Shown in pieces: positions 54,009-62,890 of a DNA stretch of 64,000 nucleotides. Under the pieces are notes generated by a model that was given only the letters and a program-made list of their open reading frames with translations, was not told the DNA's origin and searched no databases. The DNA comes from an uncultured Ilyobacter sp. (GTDB lineage: Bacteria > Fusobacteriota > Fusobacteriia > Fusobacteriales > Fusobacteriaceae), in the NCBI RefSeq assembly GCF_963668515.1, contig NZ_OY764866.1:124001-188000 (forward strand). Reading direction: 5' to 3'. Every line of letters starts with the position of its first letter. Position 1 is the stretch's first letter. The translations under genes were made by a program, and so were the position numbers.

Positions 54009-54545
54009 GTGAACAATTTAGGAGAAAAAATTAAATTTTGCAGAAAAGAAAAGGGGCTTACTCTAAAAAAACTGTCAGATATGACAGGGTTGTCCGTTGG
54101 CTTTATCAGCAACATTGAAAGAAATCAAAACAGTCCTTCTGTTTCTAATCTTCAGCAAATTTGTGCGGCACTTTCTATCAATTTAATGGAGATCCTGCAG
54201 GTTAATTCTGATTCATCTCCAGTGGTAAAAAAAGAAGAGAGAAAGGAAGTTTTTTCTTCTAACAGCGACCACACAAAGATAGAGTTACTTACAAAAGGAT
54301 CACACAAACTTAATAGCATTGCCATTACCATTGATGGAAACAGTGACTACAGTGATCTTTCTTGGGGACATGATTATGATGAAATTGGAGTTGTAATCAA
54401 AGGGGCTCTAGAGATACAAGTGAATAATGAAATTTTCAATCTGAATGAAGGAGATTCTGTCTATCTAGAAAAATTTACCCCTCATAAATATAGAAACCCA
54501 CTTAAAGACCCAAGTATTGTTTACTGGTTTTCTGTTAAAAAATAA
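54009..54545 (+). CDS. XRE-family regulator with C-terminal cupin
   Basis: A 178-residue protein with an N-terminal helix-turn-helix (about 5-60: LKKLSDMTGLSVGFISNIERN with NSPSVSNLQ) and a C-terminal cupin (about 105-178: DEIGVVIKGALEIQ, LNEGDSVYLEKFTPHKYRNP). This is the PuuR/SutR-like group that often controls polyamine, amino-acid or sulfur-compound genes and senses a small ligand in the cupin. Starts with GTG behind AGGGGGA. No target gene is next to it. Confidence 0.88.
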   Translation: MNNLGEKIKFCRKEKGLTLKKLSDMTGLSVGFISNIERNQNSPSVSNLQQICAALSINLMEILQVNSDSSPVVKKEERKEVFSSNSDHTKIELLTKGSHKLNSIAITIDGNSDYSDLSWGHDYDEIGVVIKGALEIQVNNEIFNLNEGDSVYLEKFTPHKYRNPLKDPSIVYWFSVKK

Positions 54546-54580
54546 AAAAATTCCGAATTTTATTTCGGAACTTTTTTATT
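54543..54580. terminator. bidirectional terminator
   Basis: TTCCGAA and TTCGGAA pair with flanking A and T runs, between the XRE-cupin gene and the converging LPS operon. Confidence 0.8.
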
Positions 54581-54591
54581 TTAGATAGTCA

Positions 54592-55557
54592 TCAGCTATT
54601 AATCCCTCTATACCACTGTACAAACTTTCTTATCCCATCCTTAAACTCAGTCTTTGGATCATAGCCTAAAATCTCTTTTGCTTTACTTATATCTGCATAA
54701 GTCTTCTCAACGTCTCCAGGCTGCATAGGCTGTCTGTTTATCTTCGCCTCTATACCTAGCTCCGTCTCTATGGTTCCTACCATCTCCTTGAGAGATATCG
54801 TATGTGATTCTCCCAGATTAAATATCTTATAAACTTTCTTGTTATTTTCAAGGTATTTTATGGATTTTACCACTCCGTCTATAATATCATCTATATAGGT
54901 ATAGTCCCTCTGAGTGGTCCCGTCCCCATAAAATGGGATGGCTTCTCCAGCTGTTATCATCCTTGTGAACTTATGTATGGCAAGGTCCGGTCTCTGTCTA
55001 GGACCATACACCGTAAAGAATCTCAGCTGGATCATATCGATGTTATAGAGGTGGTGATAAACGTGTCCCATGACCTCTCCTGATTTTTTAGTGGCTGCAT
55101 AGGGAGATATGGCACAGTCTACAACTGCCGTCTCTTTAAAAGGAACCTCCTTGTTGTTACCATAAACAGAAGATGAAGATGCCTGAATAAATTTATTTAT
55201 TTCGTGAGTCTTACATAACTCCAAAAGGTTCATAAGTCCCCTCACATTTACCTCTTCGTAGAGCATTGGATTCTCAAGAGATGGTCTCACTCCCGCCATA
55301 GCTGCTAAATTTATAACAACCCCTATACTCTCTTCTTCAAATATTTTTTTTAGGAAGTCAAAGTCTCTTATATCCCCCCTGTACAATCTATAGTTTGGGT
55401 TTTTGAGATTCTCCTCTACATTTCTCTCTTTTATTTTCACGTCATAGTAGTCATTGAAATTATCTACAACTACCACTCTGTGTCCTTCATTGAGCAGATA
55501 GTCACAGAGGTGGGAACCTATGAACCCTGCCCCGCCGGTCACCATATATTTTTTCAT
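54592..55557 (-). CDS. NAD-dependent nucleotide-sugar epimerase (UDP-glucuronate 4-epimerase-like)
   Basis: A 321-residue short-chain dehydrogenase fold. NAD motif GGAGFIGSH (about 8-16), catalytic SSSVYG (about 128) and YAATKKSGE (about 151-159, the Tyr/Lys pair), then RFFTVYGPRQRPD. The RFFTVYGP..RPDLAIHKF pattern is typical of UDP-glucuronate 4-epimerases of capsule/LPS clusters; UDP-glucose 4-epimerase is less likely. Last gene of the minus-strand LPS operon. Confidence 0.88.
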   Translation of the reverse strand: MKKYMVTGGAGFIGSHLCDYLLNEGHRVVVVDNFNDYYDVKIKERNVEENLKNPNYRLYRGDIRDFDFLKKIFEEESIGVVINLAAMAGVRPSLENPMLYEEVNVRGLMNLLELCKTHEINKFIQASSSSVYGNNKEVPFKETAVVDCAISPYAATKKSGEVMGHVYHHLYNIDMIQLRFFTVYGPRQRPDLAIHKFTRMITAGEAIPFYGDGTTQRDYTYIDDIIDGVVKSIKYLENNKKVYKIFNLGESHTISLKEMVGTIETELGIEAKINRQPMQPGDVEKTYADISKAKEILGYDPKTEFKDGIRKFVQWYRGINS

Positions 55558-55575
55558 TTACAACATCTCCTAAAT

Positions 55576-56298
55576 TTATATTTTCCAACCTTTGTCTCTT
55601 AAAATTTTCTTGTTCTTTTTTATCTTTGCCACTATGGGATTTCTCTTAAAAAACTTTACCATGAGAACAATATAATAAAAAATATTTTTTCTATAAGGGT
55701 ATACCATCTCCTTATAAGAGTCACTTTTCATGGTAACCATATCATAGTGTGCCCTGTAATTCCCAAAATGCATTTTCTTAGCCTGGGTGTCTATCACCTT
55801 TAGTCCTTCCCTTGTAATTATAAAATTACTGGGATTGCAATCTCCATGATAGACCCCGTACTTGTGCATCTCCTTTGTTGCGTCCACTGCTCTATGCTTA
55901 TTTTTTAAAACGGCTTCCCCCTCTGCCATCTCAAAGATTATATGAGATTCTTCAATCATCCCATGTTTTCTCTTGACAACCGCCCCCAGAGGCATGGCAA
56001 AGATATCCAGTCCTCTTTTTTGAAGATCCTTTATATTCCTGAGAGTCTCTATTGCCTCACCAGCCTTAAAAAATGTAAAAAACTTCCTTTGTGGTATTCT
56101 GAATTCATTCCTTGGAGATTTTAGGACATATTCCCTGCCCTTATAGCGTATCTTCACAACATAGTTTCTCTGAGTATTTTTATATTCCTCTGTTATTTCA
56201 ATGTCATTATCTGCTATTTTTTTCAAAACATCTTCAACTTCAGGGTCATAAAAAAACAATTTGTACCCATTATATCCTTTTTCAAACAAATTAATCAT
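55576..56298 (-). CDS. lipopolysaccharide core heptose kinase-like protein (RfaY/WaaY)
   Basis: A 240-residue small protein-kinase-like fold. The segment KYGVYHGDCNPSNFIIT (about 145-160) holds the catalytic HGD-x-x-x-x-N, followed by KVIDTQAKKMHFG with the metal-binding Asp. The nucleotide lysine is probably in YVLKSPRNEF. It should phosphorylate heptose or another core sugar. A second related protein is at 57400-58047. 18 bp before the epimerase gene. Confidence 0.8.
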   Translation of the reverse strand: MINLFEKGYNGYKLFFYDPEVEDVLKKIADNDIEITEEYKNTQRNYVVKIRYKGREYVLKSPRNEFRIPQRKFFTFFKAGEAIETLRNIKDLQKRGLDIFAMPLGAVVKRKHGMIEESHIIFEMAEGEAVLKNKHRAVDATKEMHKYGVYHGDCNPSNFIITREGLKVIDTQAKKMHFGNYRAHYDMVTMKSDSYKEMVYPYRKNIFYYIVLMVKFFKRNPIVAKIKKNKKILRDKGWKI

Positions 56299-56333
56299 AA
56301 GATCCCTTTCAAGGTTAAAAATAGAAAATAAAA

Positions 56334-57347
56334 TTATCTTTTCTCAACATATCTGTCTATCATCTCGTCCAGTTTTTCTATTACATGGCTAGGTTTTATA
56401 TCAAAATATTTTTTTGCACCTATATCATGAATCTCTATCCCCTGATGCCTATCATTTGCATTGGACAGCCACTCCTTTTTAGATGCACTAGGGCTGAATA
56501 TGGCTAGACTCGGAACATCCAGTCCCTGAGCTATGTGCCTCGGACCGCCTTCATTCCCTACAAACATATCACAGTTGGCTAGAAGCATTGCCAGCTCCCT
56601 TATGGATTTGGTTTCTATATTTGAAAATATATTCTTATTCCACTCCATCATCTCGTGTGTTTCCTTTGCATAGGCCTTCTCAGCAGGAGAATAATAAAAT
56701 ATAATCTGAGCATCATATTTATCAATACAATGATTTATGACCTCTATCATATATTCTCTTTTCCATATTTTATGAGGCCTTCTGGAATTTATGGCAAAGG
56801 CAAAAACTGCTTTATTAAAATCAACTCCTGAATCCGACATTCTCTCTCTGAGAACTTTCTTTTCTTCAGAAGTGACACAGATGCTGTAATCATGATCATA
56901 TTTTACATCCACCCCGTCATCATCTAGAGGCTTCAACATCTTCAAAAACTTATCCACTTTGTCCTTCGTATCTCCTGGTTCATCTATCTTATGGGTATAT
57001 GTGTAACCTCTCTTAGGTTTCCTTCTTCCTATCCTGTATTTTGCCCCTGGGGATAAAAAAGTAAAGACCTCACTCTTTGGAGTGGACATTATATCGATAA
57101 CAATGTCATATTTTTTTCTTGTGACCTTCCAAACCTTGGCCAGATATTTAAAAGGATTCTTCTGCTCCTCCTTTGTTATGGATATGACACTATCTATAGA
57201 GGGATGATTTTCAAAAAGAGGAGAGATGTGCTCGTATACCACATAATCGACTTCACTGTCTGGATATGTTTTTTTTAAACTGTTACATATGGGAGATGCC
57301 AAAACAGAATCTCCTATCTGTTTGAACCTGACTACTAATATTTTCAT
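56334..57347 (-). CDS. family 9 glycosyltransferase (heptosyltransferase)
   Basis: A 337-residue GT-B enzyme. It begins ILVVRFKQIGDSVLASPICNSLKKTYP, typical of the ADP-heptose transferases RfaF/RfaC/RfaQ, and carries FAFAINSRRPHKIWKREY in the middle and FVGNEGGPRHIAQGL (about 270) for donor binding. It adds a heptose to the LPS core. AGGAGAG precedes the ATG. Confidence 0.9.
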   Translation of the reverse strand: MKILVVRFKQIGDSVLASPICNSLKKTYPDSEVDYVVYEHISPLFENHPSIDSVISITKEEQKNPFKYLAKVWKVTRKKYDIVIDIMSTPKSEVFTFLSPGAKYRIGRRKPKRGYTYTHKIDEPGDTKDKVDKFLKMLKPLDDDGVDVKYDHDYSICVTSEEKKVLRERMSDSGVDFNKAVFAFAINSRRPHKIWKREYMIEVINHCIDKYDAQIIFYYSPAEKAYAKETHEMMEWNKNIFSNIETKSIRELAMLLANCDMFVGNEGGPRHIAQGLDVPSLAIFSPSASKKEWLSNANDRHQGIEIHDIGAKKYFDIKPSHVIEKLDEMIDRYVEKR

Positions 57348-57399
57348 TGATACTCTCCTATTTTTATCAACAATTTGAATTATTCCGAAATTATATTTT

Positions 57400-58047
57400 T
57401 TACCAGCCTAATTCCTTACGGACTCTAGAAACTTGACTTTTTAAATAATCTTCAAATTCTTTTTCACGTTTTGTTTCCAGATACATTCTTCTTTCCAACT
57501 TATGTATAATATATTCTTTAAATTTCTTTGTGACAACTAGCTTTGTCCTATAAGGATCAAAATCTATGAGATAAAGTTTATCATCTTTTACCAAGGCCCC
57601 TCCAAAATTATAATCTGTAGGAAATATCCCATTTTTACACATAATTATAAAATAATCAAAAAATTTATGCATCAATTTTCTATTTTGAATTTTATCAAAA
57701 TCAGGAAATTCTCCGAGAGGGGTTCCTCCATCTTTTGTTACCAATAAAGACTCTCTTTCAAAAAATGATTTTCTATTAACGGTCACAAATTCTGGCTTGA
57801 CGTGTTCTATTCCTAGCTTATCTAATTTTTCAGATATAAATTTATAATGCTCTGCCCTATCTCTTCGAAGTCCAAAAGCTATGGCTCTTTTCCTTTGTTT
57901 ATGCGGAACATATTTTTTTATATAATATTTCTCTCCGTCAATTTTCTCTACGAATATTGTTCTTCTATTTTTATAATTCCTCAGACAATTTTTATCTTTT
58001 AATTTTTCTTTATCAAAATAATCCAAGAAATATTCTTTGTTTAACAT
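57400..58047 (-). CDS. LPS kinase-like protein
   Basis: A 215-residue protein with a kinase-like pattern: a probable ATP lysine in KYYIKKYVPH (about 38-47), a GIFPTDYNFGGALV stretch (about 140) in place of the HGD-N catalytic loop, and YLIDFDPYRTKL (about 160) with the metal Asp. The catalytic Asp is followed by Tyr-Asn (TDYN), so the motif is similar but lacks the His. It belongs to the WaaY/InaA group; it may be a divergent or weak kinase. Confidence 0.65.
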   Translation of the reverse strand: MLNKEYFLDYFDKEKLKDKNCLRNYKNRRTIFVEKIDGEKYYIKKYVPHKQRKRAIAFGLRRDRAEHYKFISEKLDKLGIEHVKPEFVTVNRKSFFERESLLVTKDGGTPLGEFPDFDKIQNRKLMHKFFDYFIIMCKNGIFPTDYNFGGALVKDDKLYLIDFDPYRTKLVVTKKFKEYIIHKLERRMYLETKREKEFEDYLKSQVSRVRKELGW

Positions 58048-58211
58048 TTTTCCTCACCATCTTGTCATTTTTCATCTGTTGAAACATGCCATTTCAAGCA
58101 TATCTTATCCAAATATTTTGAAAAGTATTTAGCTACCACTCAAAAAATACAAATTAAAACTCTATTTATTTTGTTATCTATTTTTATACATATTCTATAA
58201 ATATTTTGTGT

Positions 58212-59105
58212 CTAGGTCTCTTTAATTCTTTTTTTTAAATATTTTAAATACATTATAAAAAATAAACTTGGAAACTCTTTTTTTATAGAGATTTTGTCTA
58301 TAGGATATTTTTTATAAGACCAATAATAATGAAAAAGTATGTCGCATGCTTGTTTTTTTAAAACTCCTCTATTTATATTTTTAATTGTTTTAGAATAAGA
58401 AAGAAGCTCTTTGTATACTTTTTCGATCTCTTCTACTTTATCTAATGAAGTAGCTTTATTCATTGCTGATTTTTCATTTTCAGTTCTATAAAAATAAGCT
58501 CCCTGATTATTGTAAAATATTTTATTTGTTTTTGAAAGAACTTTATATATAAAAACTAAGTCTTCACCTAATTTAATGTCCTTATTGAATCTAATACCAT
58601 TTTTTTCAATAAGTTCTCTCTTATATATTTTATTCCAAATAACACTATTTTTATTAAGCCTAATTTTTTTAAAATCAAGCCACTTTTCCCTGTTTAAATC
58701 TCTTATTCTATACTCTTTAACTTGATCTCCTCTGAACTGTTTTGCTGAACCGATCACAACATCTGCTTTTTTCTCCTCAATTGTTTCAACTAAATTCCCT
58801 ATCCAGTCATTTGAGATATAATCATCTGCATCTACAAAAATTATATATTCTCCTCTTGCTTTTTCTATTCCTATGTTTCTGGTCTCAGAAACCTTTAAAT
58901 TCTTCTCATTTTTCAGATAGACTATTCTTTTATCTTTTTCAGCATATTTTTTTATTACCTCTTCACTGTTATCTGGAGAACAGTCATTTATAAGTATTAT
59001 CTCCAAATTTTCATATGAAGACGATAATAATGAATTAATGCATTTATCTAGGTACAACTCCGCATTATATATTGGCACAATTATACTTACTAAAGAATTT
59101 TTCAT
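58212..59105 (-). CDS. family 2 glycosyltransferase
   Basis: A 297-residue GT-A enzyme: VSIIVPIYNAELYLDKCINSLL at the start, NDCSPDNSEE (about 40), ARGEYIIFVDADDYIS with the DAD metal site (about 93) and KLGEDLVFIYKVL (about 180). The donor and acceptor cannot be assigned. It adds a sugar to the LPS oligosaccharide. The 164-bp gap after it is AT-rich without a gene. Confidence 0.9.
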   Translation of the reverse strand: MKNSLVSIIVPIYNAELYLDKCINSLLSSSYENLEIILINDCSPDNSEEVIKKYAEKDKRIVYLKNEKNLKVSETRNIGIEKARGEYIIFVDADDYISNDWIGNLVETIEEKKADVVIGSAKQFRGDQVKEYRIRDLNREKWLDFKKIRLNKNSVIWNKIYKRELIEKNGIRFNKDIKLGEDLVFIYKVLSKTNKIFYNNQGAYFYRTENEKSAMNKATSLDKVEEIEKVYKELLSYSKTIKNINRGVLKKQACDILFHYYWSYKKYPIDKISIKKEFPSLFFIMYLKYLKKRIKET

Positions 59106-59140
59106 TATTAATCCTCACTCTCAATTTTAGACTATCTAGC

Positions 59141-60322
59141 TTAAATAATCATATTTTTTAATACCTTTAATTTTTTATCTTCCAACTGTTCCTCTCTCAA
59201 TAAAGTTTCACCGCAAATGCCCAATAATAAAATAACATAAACATATGTATATCTAGAAGTTAAATAAACTTGGAACATATTATGGACCTCAAATCCTAAA
59301 ACACTATAAAACATAAATTCTGTATAACTATCTTTTCGCCTTTTCCAAAGAACACTTAATATTTTAAATTTAAGTAAAATCCATGCGACAAAACCAAGTA
59401 TTCCAGTTTCTGCCAAAATTGCAAAATACTCATTATGTGCATGATAGAAACTTTTTTCAAACATTTTATTTTCCAAACTATAATGAGACTTATTAAACCT
59501 TTTATAACCCATACCTGTAAGCGGGTGTTTTTTAAAAACTTTGATAGCACTTTCCCAATAATGTAGTCTCGCTAAGTTGCTAGAATTAGTTTTAACGTTA
59601 CCAATACTTTCTATTCTCTTAGTATATTTTACAATTATATCATTTTCATTTTTTAAGAGTATCCCTGTAAAAATTAAAAATCCTATTATAGTAGCTAAAA
59701 CATATTTTTTATTTCTAAATTTATTAAACATAATAGGTAAGCTTACCACTACAACAGCTAAATACGTGGCTCTAACTTGAAAAACAATTATTAAATAAAG
59801 AAAAATTAATATATTTATGAGAGCCACAAACCTTCTTTTTTTATCTACTTCATTAAAAATACTTGTAATTGAAAATATAAAGCCTGTAAATGCAACTACA
59901 GAGGAATCAAGGATAAATTTCATATAAGAGTAATATCTTGTGACACTTTCTTGTAAAGGAAAAAATTTAAATCTTACTACCCCATATATTCCTATTAATA
60001 AAAACAGGTACATAAAATTCTTTTTTATTTCTTTATGGAATTCAAATTGTAGCATAAATATAAGTAACATAAATATTTTTATAACTCTAAAAATATTTTT
60101 TAATATCTTCGGATCACCTGTACCTATAGAACTTAATATAAAAGTAAATGCAACTAAAATTATATATTTTTCATAACCAGTCTTTTTATACCCATCTCTT
60201 TTAATTTTAAAAATAAACAATAAAAAATATAATGTAAATATTTCATTATGCATACTTGGAAAAATTATCATTGTAATAATACTGAACACAGTAGCTATAT
60301 TAAAAAAAAATTCTAACTTCAT
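59141..60322 (-). CDS. O-antigen ligase / polymerase (Wzy/WaaL family)
   Basis: A 393-residue protein with about ten membrane segments and one long periplasmic loop. The loop holds LARLHYWESAIKVFKKHPLTGMGYKRF and the conserved HAHNEYFAILAETGILG (about 290), hallmark of the O-antigen ligase family; the His of HNE is needed for activity in characterised members. It is either a ligase joining glycan to lipid A-core or a polymerase. Confidence 0.87.
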   Translation of the reverse strand: MKLEFFFNIATVFSIITMIIFPSMHNEIFTLYFLLFIFKIKRDGYKKTGYEKYIILVAFTFILSSIGTGDPKILKNIFRVIKIFMLLIFMLQFEFHKEIKKNFMYLFLLIGIYGVVRFKFFPLQESVTRYYSYMKFILDSSVVAFTGFIFSITSIFNEVDKKRRFVALINILIFLYLIIVFQVRATYLAVVVVSLPIMFNKFRNKKYVLATIIGFLIFTGILLKNENDIIVKYTKRIESIGNVKTNSSNLARLHYWESAIKVFKKHPLTGMGYKRFNKSHYSLENKMFEKSFYHAHNEYFAILAETGILGFVAWILLKFKILSVLWKRRKDSYTEFMFYSVLGFEVHNMFQVYLTSRYTYVYVILLLGICGETLLREEQLEDKKLKVLKNMII

Positions 60323-60358
60323 CTAAATTACACCTCAAACTTTATGATTTTTTAAAAA

Positions 60359-61222
60359 TCATTTTATAACTTTAACTTCATATTCGTCATTTCTGTTCAT
60401 ATTTGAAAATCCATATTCACACCTGTAATTTTCCTTGGAAATTTCTTTTTTTCTTTGTCTGTAGTACTCTTCATTTGGACTCTCTTTTTTACTTGTTTCG
60501 TGATAATGCCACATATGGATAGGAGGCAATTCATAAAATAAAGGCTTTGAAATACAACCAGATTTATATAACCTGTTAAAAAGATCATCATCTTCATGAC
60601 CCCAACCTTCATATTTTTCATCAAATCCATTTACTTTTTCAAAATCATCCTTATATATTAAAAATATCATAGATGGAATTTTAGCTCCTCTGTCTCTTAA
60701 TTTTATCAAATAAAGAAAATTATAAAAAATATCTTTAGTATTTTTTTTCTTTCTATATTTTATTTTATTACTATAATCAATTTTTTTATAAATCTCTGAA
60801 TATTTTTCATCTGAGTCAATTAAATCCTGTATTATCAATTTTTCTCTTTCTGTACTTATAATAGCCCTTGAAAAAAGAAAAACTCCTTTTTTACTATTAT
60901 TTAAAAATTTTTCTATAAAATCATTTGAAAATATAACATCCTGATCTAAAAATAGCAAGATATCCCCTTCTGCAGCCCTTGCTCCGTTATTTCTATTTTT
61001 TGAAGCCCTAAATCCAAAATCTTCTTGATATACATGTTTTATTTTAAAGTTGCAATTAGGAATCAAGTCCTCAATTGCTTCAAATAAATTTTCTCTTGAC
61101 CCATCATCTGCAAAGATTAACTCATCAATTTTAACTGTTTGGTTCAAAAGACATTTTATTATATTTCTGGCATACTCAAGTCTATTGTAGACAGTTACAA
61201 TAAGCGATATTTTTTCTTTCAT
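60359..61222 (-). CDS. family 2 glycosyltransferase (galactosyltransferase-like)
   Basis: A 287-residue GT-A enzyme. It starts ISLIVTVYNRLEYARNII, has FADDGSRENL (about 39), NRNNGARAAEGDILLFLDQDVIF with the DQD metal site (about 94) and a C-terminal GWGHEDDDLFNRLYKSG (about 205) as in the galactosyltransferase C-domain. Acceptor unknown. Confidence 0.9.
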   Translation of the reverse strand: MKEKISLIVTVYNRLEYARNIIKCLLNQTVKIDELIFADDGSRENLFEAIEDLIPNCNFKIKHVYQEDFGFRASKNRNNGARAAEGDILLFLDQDVIFSNDFIEKFLNNSKKGVFLFSRAIISTEREKLIIQDLIDSDEKYSEIYKKIDYSNKIKYRKKKNTKDIFYNFLYLIKLRDRGAKIPSMIFLIYKDDFEKVNGFDEKYEGWGHEDDDLFNRLYKSGCISKPLFYELPPIHMWHYHETSKKESPNEEYYRQRKKEISKENYRCEYGFSNMNRNDEYEVKVIK

Positions 61223-61266
61223 TCAATTCCTTTCTGTTTAACTATTTTAATTTAAACAAATTATGC

Positions 61267-61710
61267 CTATCTATAGGTTTTGATTTTTAAGTTGTTATCA
61301 ATCAATTTCCTTATTTTGCTAGATGAGGTACACTTTGTATACGGGAAATAAACAATTTCAACTCCAACTTTTTTAAATTCATCCTCTATTTCATTCCATT
61401 TATCGGTACCCTTCCAATCATCACCTACAAACATAATATCAAATCTGTATTTTTTCCAAGCTTCCATTTTATCCATAGTTTCTTGAGGAACAACTCTGTC
61501 TACAAAATTTATATGTGATAAAATTTCTGCCCTCTCTTCATATGGTATAAAAGTTTTTTTACTTTTATATTTTTCAACAAGTTCATCAGTGCTAACTGCC
61601 ACAATCAATTCATCGCAATTTTCTTTTGCTTTTTTCAATATATTTAAATGACCCACATGAAATAGATCATACACTCCTGCTGTGTATCCTATAACCTTTT
61701 TACTCATCAT
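61267..61710 (-). CDS. tagD: glycerol-3-phosphate cytidylyltransferase-like
   Basis: A 147-residue nucleotidyltransferase. GVYDLFHVGHLNILKKAKENCD (about 12-33, read in parts) gives the HxGH catalytic motif, followed by VDRVVPQETMDK, FVGDDWKGT (about 95) and a C-terminal TSSSKIRKLI (ISSTxIR type). It makes CDP-glycerol from CTP and glycerol-3-phosphate. Starts with two adjacent Met codons behind AGGGAGAG. The downstream partner is CDP-glycerol transferase at 61727-62890 in the same operon. Confidence 0.9.
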   Translation of the reverse strand: MMSKKVIGYTAGVYDLFHVGHLNILKKAKENCDELIVAVSTDELVEKYKSKKTFIPYEERAEILSHINFVDRVVPQETMDKMEAWKKYRFDIMFVGDDWKGTDKWNEIEDEFKKVGVEIVYFPYTKCTSSSKIRKLIDNNLKIKTYR

Positions 61711-61726
61711 TTACTCTCCCTTTAAA

Positions 61727-62890
61727 TTAAATAGTTTCTATAGCCTTATACACTCTTTTACAATTATTTTGATCCCTATATTTAAAAAATCTTTCACTTT
61801 CTTTTAAATGTTTTGGTTTTATTTTAAATTCAGATTTATTGAGTTCCTCCAAAACATTTATTAAATCATCTAAATTATCAACTATATCGCCCGGAATGTC
61901 CCTTGTTATATCAATAAAAGGATTATCCTTCCTGGAATTTAAAAATTCTTTTCTATCAAACTGATAAGATATAAACGGTTTTTTCATATATACAAAATCA
62001 AACAAAACACTGGAATAGTCCGTTATTAAGCATTTATTTTCTTTTAATAAATCTTGGACAGTTTTTTCTCCTTGTCTTATAATTTTTATATTTTCAGTTT
62101 CAAATTTCTTAAAAATTTCATTGTATTTTTGAAAATTCTGATGCAGGTAGACATTAAATAATATTCCATTTTTCTTGAGAAAATTTTCCAATCTATAGCT
62201 AGTTAAAAGTTTTTCAATTTCTTTAAAAAAATCTGTTTCCTTAAAATGATTACCTAAATTGTCCTGACCATCTCTCCAGGTTGGCATAAACAAAATGCTT
62301 TTTTTCGTACTTGTATCAATCAAGTCATCAAACCTCGGGTAGCCTGCTATAATAACCTCTTCATCTTTGTAGCCATATTCATTTACAAAAATACTTTTAT
62401 GTAAGTCAGATATAGCTATAAAAAGATCATTTAAGGCAAATATATTCTTATGATAATATTTTTTGCCATTTTTCATTAATCCAATTCCATGATTTAACAT
62501 CACTTTTTTACTTTTAAGCATCTTTTTTGTTAATTTTCTAAAAATCCCGAGTTCGTCAGGATTCATCCACAATCCATGAGTAGAAATTATTTTACTGGCA
62601 TGAAACATATAAAAAATTTGTTTAAAACTATTTAAATATAATACATTATCCAAATAATCTATATTATGCAAGCACGGAGACTCTTTTGAAATTACATAAT
62701 AAACATCTCTATCAGGATAATTTTCTCTTATGTATTTAAACAAATAATACCCATTTTCCTGTGCTTGAAACTCTGTCTCACATATCAACCAAATGTTTCT
62801 TTTTTTAAATAAAGGGATGGTTATAAAATATAATAACCTTATAATCTCACACCAAAATGTTAGAGATAAAGTATATAATTTTTTTTTCAT
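61727..62890 (-). CDS. CDP-glycerol glycerophosphotransferase (TagB/TagF family)
   Basis: A 387-residue GT-B-like protein. An N-terminal hydrophobic segment is followed by the family pattern: ISTHGLWMNP (about 108), LNHGIGLMKNGKKY (about 136), FMPTWRDG (about 204), YLHQNF and the C-terminal LITDYSSVLFDFVYMKKPFI (about 296). In Gram-positives this adds glycerol-phosphate to teichoic acids; in an LPS operon it probably adds glycerophosphate to the oligosaccharide. Overlaps the following GT9 gene start by four bases. Confidence 0.9.
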   Translation of the reverse strand: MKKKLYTLSLTFWCEIIRLLYFITIPLFKKRNIWLICETEFQAQENGYYLFKYIRENYPDRDVYYVISKESPCLHNIDYLDNVLYLNSFKQIFYMFHASKIISTHGLWMNPDELGIFRKLTKKMLKSKKVMLNHGIGLMKNGKKYYHKNIFALNDLFIAISDLHKSIFVNEYGYKDEEVIIAGYPRFDDLIDTSTKKSILFMPTWRDGQDNLGNHFKETDFFKEIEKLLTSYRLENFLKKNGILFNVYLHQNFQKYNEIFKKFETENIKIIRQGEKTVQDLLKENKCLITDYSSVLFDFVYMKKPFISYQFDRKEFLNSRKDNPFIDITRDIPGDIVDNLDDLINVLEELNKSEFKIKPKHLKESERFFKYRDQNNCKRVYKAIETI

